From Candidatus Saccharimonadota bacterium (GTDB taxonomy: Bacteria > Patescibacteriota > Saccharimonadia > Saccharimonadales > Saccharimonadaceae), in assembly GCA_028289065.1 (NCBI GenBank), contig JAQGHA010000013.1, positions 1-64,000 of the forward strand: 64,000 nucleotides of DNA, given 5' to 3'. The notes below the pieces were generated by a model. The model made no database searches. It had not been told where the DNA came from and worked only from the letters and a program-made list of their open reading frames with translations. The translations under genes and the position numbers were made by a program. Below are positions 57,263 to 64,000 of the stretch, one piece after another; positions within the stretch are counted from its first letter, which is position 1; every line of letters starts with the position of its first letter.

Positions 57263-59656
57263 ATGAGCAAGAATTTAGTTATCGTAGAGTCCCCAGCAAA
57301 AGCTAAAACCATCGAGAAGTATCTCGGTAGCGACTTTACTGTACTCTCAAGTGTAGGTCATATTCGTTCTATCGCTAAAAAAACCAAAGACGGCACACCT
57401 CCAATCGATGTTAGCAACAACTTCAACACTACTTACGAAGTCGATGTTGAAAAGAAAAAAACAATTACCGAGCTGAAAAAAGCAACAAAAATTGCCGAGC
57501 AAGTCTGGCTGGCAACCGATGAAGACCGCGAAGGCGAAGCAATTGCTTGGCACCTCTGTGAAGTGTTAGGCCTCGACCCTACAAAAACCAAGCGAATTGT
57601 TTTTCATGAAATTACCAAAACGGCAATTGAAGAGGCGGTCAAAAACCCTCGTACCGTTGATATGGAATTAGTCCAAGCTCAACAAGCCCGTCAAATTTTA
57701 GACCGTTTGGTTGGTTTTGAGCTTAGCCCTGTTATCTGGCAAAAAGTTCCCGGCGGTAAATCTGCTGGCCGCGTACAATCACCAGCCGTGCGTTTACTCG
57801 TCGAGCGTGAACGCGAAATTCAAGGCTTCGAAGGTTCATTCCAATTTAAAGTTACTGCTGAATTTACCCAAAGTGGTGAAACCGTTAAGGCTGAATTGCC
57901 ACAACGCTTTGATACCGAAGAAGAAGCTCAAAGCTTCCTTGATTCTTTGAAAGACGCTACCTTTAGCGTTTCGGATGTTACTACTAGCCCTGGTACCCGT
58001 AACCCTGGCGCACCATTTACTACCAGTACCCTTCAACAAGAAGCCAACAGCAAGCTTAGCTTTGGTGCTCGGGCAACCATGAGCAGCGCTCAAAAGCTGT
58101 ACCAAGAGGGTAAAATTACCTACATGCGTACCGACTCTAACACCTTAAGCGGCCAGGCAATTGCTGCTGCCGCTGATTATATTAAGAGTGCTTTCGGTGA
58201 AGAATATTCACAAGTTCGTCAGTTTAAAACGAAATCATCCAGCGCTCAAGAAGCTCACGAAGCCATTCGCCCAACTGATATGTCTGCCGAGCGGGGGAGT
58301 TCTAATGAATACGACCAAAAGCTCTACGACCTTATCCGTCGCCGTACCTTAGCCAGCCAAATGGCTCCGGCTAAACTTGAAAAGACGGTTGTGACAATTA
58401 CTATTAGTACCTCTAATAAAACCTTTGAAGCCAAGGGTGAGGTTATTATATTCCCTGGTTTCTTAAAAGTGTATGGCGCTGGTAAAAAAGACCCTGATAT
58501 TCTTCCGGCTATGTCAACTGGCGATTCCTTACAGCTGGAACATGCTGACGCCCGCCAAACTTTTGCCCGTCCACCAGCTCGCTTTACCGAAGGTTCTTTA
58601 GTGAAAAAGCTTGAAGAGCTTGGCATCGGCCGGCCATCAACCTATGCCACTATTATCAATACTATTCAAGTCCGCGATTACGCCGAAAAGGGTGAAGGCG
58701 AAGGCGACGAACGTGATGTTATTACTTTAGGTGTTACACCAGGTAACGATGTTGTTCGCGAAGTCGTGAAAGAAAAAACCGGTGCCGACCGTGGCAAATT
58801 AGTACCAACCGCTATCGGTATGATGATTAGCGACTTCTTAACTGAACACTTTGAACAAATTGTTAACTTTGGCTTTACCGCTGAAGTAGAACAAGACTTC
58901 GACCAAATCGCCACCGGCGCTTTAGCTCGTAACGTTATGCTTGATAAATTCTACCAACCCTTCCATAAACTCATTGAAGGCGCTGGCGACATTGACCGCT
59001 CGAAAGTTGCGCAATCGACACCTATTGGCACCGACCCTAAGTCCGGAAAAATGATTTACGCCCGCTTCGGTCGTTTTGGCCCAATGCTGCAACTTGGTGA
59101 CACTGAAAGTGAAGAAAAACCGACCTTCGCGCCAATGCCAAAAGGTTCACGTATCGAAACAGTTACCCTCGACGAAGCCTTAAGGGCGTTCCAATTACCA
59201 CGCCTTGTAGGCGAAACTAAGGACGGCCTACCAATTAAAGCCAATATTGGTCGTTTCGGTCCTTATATTCAAGTTGATAAACTTTTCGTCAGCATTAAAC
59301 CACTCGACCCGCACGACATTACCCTCGAACAAGCCCTTGAAGTGTACGCGGAAAAGTTAAAAACTGAAGCTGAAAAGAATATCTCTGACTTCGGTGATGG
59401 TATTAAAGTATTAAATGGTCGCTACGGTCCATATATTACTGATGGTAAAAAGAATGCTAAAATTCCTAAAACCCAAAAACCTGAAGAAATTACCCACGAA
59501 CAAGCCAAGCAAATGCTCTCCGATGCACCCGCTGCGAAAACCAAAGGTCGGTTTGCGAAACGTACCACTACAAAGAAACCTGCAGCTAAAAAGACGGCGG
59601 TTAAAAAAGCCACAAAGCCTAAAACTGTTAAAGCGACACGGACTGTTAAAAAATAG
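57263..59656 (+). CDS. topA: DNA topoisomerase I
   Basis: NLVIVESPAKAKTIEKYLG; ATDEDREGEAIAWHL; ITYMRTDSNTLS; K/A-rich C-terminus. Confidence 0.97.
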   Translation: MSKNLVIVESPAKAKTIEKYLGSDFTVLSSVGHIRSIAKKTKDGTPPIDVSNNFNTTYEVDVEKKKTITELKKATKIAEQVWLATDEDREGEAIAWHLCEVLGLDPTKTKRIVFHEITKTAIEEAVKNPRTVDMELVQAQQARQILDRLVGFELSPVIWQKVPGGKSAGRVQSPAVRLLVEREREIQGFEGSFQFKVTAEFTQSGETVKAELPQRFDTEEEAQSFLDSLKDATFSVSDVTTSPGTRNPGAPFTTSTLQQEANSKLSFGARATMSSAQKLYQEGKITYMRTDSNTLSGQAIAAAADYIKSAFGEEYSQVRQFKTKSSSAQEAHEAIRPTDMSAERGSSNEYDQKLYDLIRRRTLASQMAPAKLEKTVVTITISTSNKTFEAKGEVIIFPGFLKVYGAGKKDPDILPAMSTGDSLQLEHADARQTFARPPARFTEGSLVKKLEELGIGRPSTYATIINTIQVRDYAEKGEGEGDERDVITLGVTPGNDVVREVVKEKTGADRGKLVPTAIGMMISDFLTEHFEQIVNFGFTAEVEQDFDQIATGALARNVMLDKFYQPFHKLIEGAGDIDRSKVAQSTPIGTDPKSGKMIYARFGRFGPMLQLGDTESEEKPTFAPMPKGSRIETVTLDEALRAFQLPRLVGETKDGLPIKANIGRFGPYIQVDKLFVSIKPLDPHDITLEQALEVYAEKLKTEAEKNISDFGDGIKVLNGRYGPYITDGKKNAKIPKTQKPEEITHEQAKQMLSDAPAAKTKGRFAKRTTTKKPAAKKTAVKKATKPKTVKATRTVKK

Positions 59657-59808
59657 TCATATATTGACTTTTAAAGGTGTTTATGCTATTATATCAGCGT
59701 TAAGTCTTGCCAAGCGTTTACGCTACAAAGCTTTGGCCCTTAAACCTTAACTGTTATCCAAGCAGTTTTTCCGTTGCCACCTGGCAACCCAAACGAGAGA
59801 AGTGAACC

Positions 59809-60564
59809 GTGAACAGCATGCGTAAGGTAGTACCCGCGTTTATCGTGGCAGTCGCCCTGGCAGTCGGCCTGACAGGCTGCACCAGCGGATGGTTCAGCGA
59901 AACCGTCGAACCTGAGTCCAACTACCCAACGGTCGAACCTTCGATGGAGGCGGTGTACGTCAACCCGAACACCGGCCTCATCACGAAGTACATCGGCTAC
60001 GAAGGCGAAGTCCTGTTCAACCAGGGCTACTCCAAGGTGGATCTCAAGAGCCGAATTTTCGGCAACGAGATCTCTCCCGCTTCTTCAATGGCGATCTACG
60101 AGACCGTCGAAGTTGAAGGAAAGTCGTACCCGGTCGTTTCAACTCTGCAATGGGACAACCTTCCGACGGCCACCGAGCTGGTCACGTACTACAACGAGCA
60201 CATCGCGAAGAGTACGCCGAACCTGCCCGACATCCTTAAGGGGTATTCGGTCAGTGGGATGGTTACCCGTTACATACACGGCGAGGTCACATCAGCAATC
60301 AGCAGTGGTACGCTGCCCAAGATTCAGTACAGCCTGACTGAACAGTCGTCGGTGAAATCCGACGCGCGCGTCGCGCAGCTCCAAGCCGATAGTGTTCCCG
60401 CCTGGGCGGCCTACAAGGAGCTCAACGGTTCTGTCGATCCAGGAAGGCAGTATCACTATTCGTACTACTGCGGCATGTACTCTGTTCAATCCAACGCCGA
60501 TGAGATGCTCGCTGCCTTGAATGCCCGTTTCGCGGGCAGCGGAACTCACTTCACTGGACTGTAG
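59809..60564 (+). CDS. lipoprotein, hypothetical (GTG start, C/G-ending codons)
   Basis: VALAVGLTGC lipobox; 251 aa; GAGAGAAGTGAACC-GTG. Confidence 0.7.
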   Translation: MNSMRKVVPAFIVAVALAVGLTGCTSGWFSETVEPESNYPTVEPSMEAVYVNPNTGLITKYIGYEGEVLFNQGYSKVDLKSRIFGNEISPASSMAIYETVEVEGKSYPVVSTLQWDNLPTATELVTYYNEHIAKSTPNLPDILKGYSVSGMVTRYIHGEVTSAISSGTLPKIQYSLTEQSSVKSDARVAQLQADSVPAWAAYKELNGSVDPGRQYHYSYYCGMYSVQSNADEMLAALNARFAGSGTHFTGL

Positions 60565-60715
60565 ACTTCACAGATGATGCTTGTCGAGACCGCGCAACCC
60601 TGCGAGGTTCTCGATGATGTTCAGCAGCCTGTGAAGGACCCCAGCATGGATGTGTCCCCGTTCTAGAACAGGGAACCACAGGAGGGCATGGATAATTAAA
60701 TAACGAGCTTTAAGG

Positions 60716-60746
60716 GAAAGGGACGGTAGCAATACCGCCCCTTTTT
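60716..60746 (+). terminator. Intrinsic terminator
   Basis: AAGGGACGGTAgcaaTACCGCCCCTTTTTC. Confidence 0.8.
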
Positions 60747-60971
60747 CATGACTCGACATAATAAAGAAGTGTTTTATAGAGCCATATAACACCACATCTG
60801 TGGATAACTAAAAGCCTCACAACACACTGTACAAACCCTGTCTACTATATGCTATAATTGATTTAATATATAAAGTCTTTGACATTATCGATATAATCTT
60901 ATATAATGATGTTAACAATATATAGAATCTAAATACCTGTAGTTTGGTGAAAAGAAAGAAAAGAATACACA

Positions 60972-62024
60972 ATGGCCGATACTGCAACCGAAACGAAACA
61001 AATTGACCTGAAAACTGGGGTGAGTGATATCATCGCCCTCATCGATCAAGAACGAGAACGTGAAATTATTACACGTCGTTTTGGACTCTACGACCGTCGC
61101 GAGACGCTTGAACAAATTGGTGAACTGCTTGGGATTACCCGAGAACGTGTTCGTCAGCTTGAAAAAGCAATCTTAATACGTCTAAAAATAGCTGCCGAAA
61201 ATGGCAAAACAGATGCTGTTTCACAACTGGAAAAGGTGTTCATTCGCACTTTAAGCGAAATTGGCCGTGCTGCCCGCACCCAAGACCTTGCCGATAAAAT
61301 TTATGGCAAAGCCACTAACCAACAAGAGCGTGCTCACGTTGCTTTCATTGCAACTTTAGCCCCAGGCTTAACCACTCTTGATGAAAATGACAATTACTTC
61401 CAAGCGGTAACTATCGCTGATTACGGTGATGAGAAAAAGCTCAAAGGCCGAGTGGATGAAATCGTGGCAACCGTAAAAGAAGCTGGCGTTCCACAAAGCG
61501 TTGACCAACTTTTCGACAAGCTCAATTACGAAAACCCACTTCAAGTTAGCGCCCTTGCGAGCATCAGCAAGCAATTAGCTCACCTTAAAGATTCTTGGGG
61601 TCTTACCAAATGGCCAACCGTTAACCCTAAAAATATTCGTGATAAAATTTACGTTATTCTTGCGGATAACAAAAAGCCTATGCACTTTTCTGAAATTGCC
61701 AAGTCAATTAAGGGAAGTACTTTCAAGCGTAAAGACGTTACTACTCAAGCCATTCACAACGAGCTCATCAAAGACAAGCGCTTTGTGCTTATTGGCCGTG
61801 GAATTTATGCCCTCGATAACTGGGGTTACAGCAAAGGTACCGTTAGCGACATCATTTCAAGTGTTTTGAAAGATGCCAAAGAACCATTGCACCGCGATGA
61901 AATCGTCAAACGTGTTCTTAAAAGCCGTCAAGTAAAAGAAACAACTATTCTTTTAAACTTGCAAAGCAAAGCTCAATTCAAACGTGTAGCTAAAGCTACC
62001 TACATTTTAGCTGACGAAGCGTAA
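60972..62024 (+). CDS. sigma-70 region 4-like HTH protein with HARE-HTH domains (RpoE-delta-like)
   Basis: ITRRFGLYDRRETLEQIGELLGITRERVRQLEKAILIRL (sigma region 4); PMHFSEIAKSIKGSTFKRKDVTTQAIHNELIKDKRFVLIGRGIYAL (HARE-HTH). Confidence 0.88.
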   Translation: MADTATETKQIDLKTGVSDIIALIDQEREREIITRRFGLYDRRETLEQIGELLGITRERVRQLEKAILIRLKIAAENGKTDAVSQLEKVFIRTLSEIGRAARTQDLADKIYGKATNQQERAHVAFIATLAPGLTTLDENDNYFQAVTIADYGDEKKLKGRVDEIVATVKEAGVPQSVDQLFDKLNYENPLQVSALASISKQLAHLKDSWGLTKWPTVNPKNIRDKIYVILADNKKPMHFSEIAKSIKGSTFKRKDVTTQAIHNELIKDKRFVLIGRGIYALDNWGYSKGTVSDIISSVLKDAKEPLHRDEIVKRVLKSRQVKETTILLNLQSKAQFKRVAKATYILADEA

Positions 62025-62040
62025 AACTTCCAAGACTAAT

Positions 62041-62068
62041 AAAGGACCTCTTTACCCTGAGGTCCTTT
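62041..62068 (+). terminator. Intrinsic terminator
   Basis: AAAGGACCTCtttaccctGAGGTCCTTTTAT. Confidence 0.85.
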
Positions 62069-62169
62069 TATATTGAAATTTTATAATATTATGCTATAGT
62101 ATATCTACTAGAAAAGCGTACCTTTCACCCCAAAACGTTCCCTGAAAATCACTTTGGAATTGGAGCCTC

Positions 62170-62934
62170 ATGACCGACACAAGCAAGCAGACTCACTACG
62201 AGAAACTTGGTGTGGCACGAGATGCTACAACCGAGGAGATCAAAAAGGCTTTCCGCAAATTAGCTCGCGAATATCACCCCGACAGGCTTACTCATTTATC
62301 GGCAACTGATCCCACGAGAATTGATGCGGATAAGAAGATGAAACAGCTCACCCAAGCCTACGACGTACTCAGCGATACAAACAAACGCCGTGCCTACGAC
62401 CTAAGACCAATAAGCGACATACCGCCACTTTTTACAAATGCTCGTCCAGACGATGGATACGACCATTCGGAATATCTGCAGGAACACAGAAGAATATACG
62501 CCGAACAACTGCGCCGAGATGTAGAGATAAAATCCGCAGACAAGCGTGTTCGAACCAGCACTTTGTTCAAGATGTTTTGGTTCATATTGCAATCTACCCG
62601 AATCATGAAATGGGTGACAATAGGATGCCTAATAAGTGTATTCGTCATATCGTATACGGCCGGAGATAACGTTGGTGCATTCATTTTCACGTCTTCATCA
62701 CAGCCTGAAAGTAATAGTGCATTGCCAATCTTCACCGGCTTTGCCTTTGTGCTTTTAGGTGGGATTGTTCAGTTTATTTGCCAGTTTTATATAAGCGTGA
62801 TGGTTGCGTTACATGCAGTAATGCCGTTGCCCTCTGTAAATAGTTTGGTGCAACTACAGCGAAGTGTCTCGGCGTGGACATATATCATACCCTGGTTCTT
62901 TAGTGGACTAGTAGTAGGTAGTTTGCTTTTCTAG
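62170..62934 (+). CDS. DnaJ-domain membrane protein
   Basis: HYEKLGVARDATTEEIKKAFRKLAREYHPDR (HPD); two TM regions. Confidence 0.9.
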   Translation: MTDTSKQTHYEKLGVARDATTEEIKKAFRKLAREYHPDRLTHLSATDPTRIDADKKMKQLTQAYDVLSDTNKRRAYDLRPISDIPPLFTNARPDDGYDHSEYLQEHRRIYAEQLRRDVEIKSADKRVRTSTLFKMFWFILQSTRIMKWVTIGCLISVFVISYTAGDNVGAFIFTSSSQPESNSALPIFTGFAFVLLGGIVQFICQFYISVMVALHAVMPLPSVNSLVQLQRSVSAWTYIIPWFFSGLVVGSLLF

Positions 62935-62964
62935 CGGGTCGCCGGAGGCCCTTAATCTCCGGCA

Positions 62965-63018
62965 CACCCCATAGGTTTTAGTCGATCAAAATCGATAACG
63001 CTAAAGGTTATGGGGTGA
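62965..63018. repeat. Long imperfect hairpin
   Basis: CACCCCATA..TATGGGGTG outer stem and TCGATcaaaATCGA inner stem. Confidence 0.7.
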
Positions 63019-63086
63019 TGTATTTATAAAACCAATACAGGTTATGTTGCCTTATCCCACCAGAGGTGAGAGAATAGAAATAATAT

Positions 63087-64000
63087 ATGGAATTCATTGG
63101 ATTCATTTTCAACTTTTTACTGCAATGGTACGTCTGGCTACCAATCGTTTTGGTACTCGCATACCTTACCTGGAAGAACTACCGAAAAGCTGAAGTCATC
63201 GCCAATATGGACGGTATTTTATTGATTTTGGAGATACCAAAAACCAATGATAAAAGCGAGCTTGCGGCTGAACAAATGTTTGCCAGCCTTCACGGTATTT
63301 TACGCGACAAAGGCGAGCTAAAAGAAAACGGGGGAGTACAAGAACACTTGAGTTTTGAATTTGCTTCAGTAAGTGGACAAATCCGTTTTTACGTATGGGT
63401 GCCTAAAAACTTACGTAGTTTCGTAGAAGGCCAAATTTACTCGCAATATCCAACCGTACAAATTCGGCCAGCTGATGAAGACTATACCGCCCACGAAGGT
63501 GAACATAGCATTGTCTATTCGACAAGCATCACTCTGTCTGAAACAGATTTCTTACCTATTAAATCCTTCCAAAGTTTCGAAGTAGACCCACTGGCCGGTA
63601 TAACTGGAACGCTAGCAAAACTTGAAGCCACCGGTGAAGAAATTTGGGTGCAAATTCTAGCTAGGCCTACCGCTGATGATTGGCACAAGCAAACCAGCAA
63701 ATGGGTAAAGGGTGTTCGCGACGGTAAAAGTAGCTCAATGAAATTAGGTTTTTCTTGGGTACCTCAAATGCTTGAAGCACTTTGGAAACCACCGGAAGCT
63801 GGCGCCGGCGGAACGGTTACTATTAAAGAACTCAGCGATCGCGATAAAACGCGTATTGCTGAAGCTGAAAAGAAAGCAACAAAGCTTGGTTACGAAGTAA
63901 AAATTCGGATAGCGTATTTAGGTGATAGCACAGTAAATGCCCGCCAACAAATGCAGGCGATTGTTGGTACTTTCAAGCAGTTCAATAGTACAAACCTAAA
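63087..64000 (+). CDS. Conserved membrane protein (truncated by window end)
   Basis: Open frame MEFIGFIFNFLLQWYVWLPIVLVLAYLTWKNYRKAEVIANMDGILLILEIPK.. continues past 64000. Confidence 0.75.
   Translation, partial: MEFIGFIFNFLLQWYVWLPIVLVLAYLTWKNYRKAEVIANMDGILLILEIPKTNDKSELAAEQMFASLHGILRDKGELKENGGVQEHLSFEFASVSGQIRFYVWVPKNLRSFVEGQIYSQYPTVQIRPADEDYTAHEGEHSIVYSTSITLSETDFLPIKSFQSFEVDPLAGITGTLAKLEATGEEIWVQILARPTADDWHKQTSKWVKGVRDGKSSSMKLGFSWVPQMLEALWKPPEAGAGGTVTIKELSDRDKTRIAEAEKKATKLGYEVKIRIAYLGDSTVNARQQMQAIVGTFKQFNSTNL

Overview
The window is almost certainly from a Candidatus Saccharibacteria (TM7)/Patescibacteria-type genome. This is inferred from gene content: a compact F1Fo ATP synthase operon, DprA, Pth, Der, TopA, SmpB, a UvrD-nuclease fusion, a sigma-r4/HARE-HTH protein, a sortase and a DUF3048 protein. 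The backbone is ordinary. ATP synthase occupies 15.3-21.9 kb (minus strand), and gltX, exoIII, dus, two histidine kinase/response regulator pairs, a pilin-like FN3 protein and tRNA-Gln, tRNA-Leu and tRNA-Glu are present. The most interesting signal is two accessory arrays anchored on the 3' ends of tRNA genes. At tRNA-Gln(CTG), about 2.48-7.16 kb, degenerate copies of the tRNA 3' end (CCCCAGCCAAG plus a T-arm remnant), mostly followed by an intrinsic-terminator-like hairpin, alternate with mostly single-gene cassettes; these include an Mrr-like nuclease and a trypsin-like protease. At tRNA-Glu(CTC), 38.09-42.85 kb, the tRNA 3' end plus its terminator (GGGATCACCA..AAAGTACGTCAC..GTGGCGTTTTTT) recurs at 39.23 kb and in weaker form at 39.67 and 42.81 kb, again separated by small cassettes. 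No integrase was recognised in the window. A second pattern is a set of about 13 single-gene units with strongly C/G-ending codons, Shine-Dalgarno leaders and GC-rich hairpins. They sit between A/T-ending, apparently leaderless housekeeping genes, and some lie inside the tRNA arrays. Other points of note are two long perfect-inverted-repeat elements (24371-24547 and 32410-32539), a 5'-half tRNA-Leu pseudogene and a chimeric MFS pseudogene junction. All calls were made by eye, with no database search or folding run.
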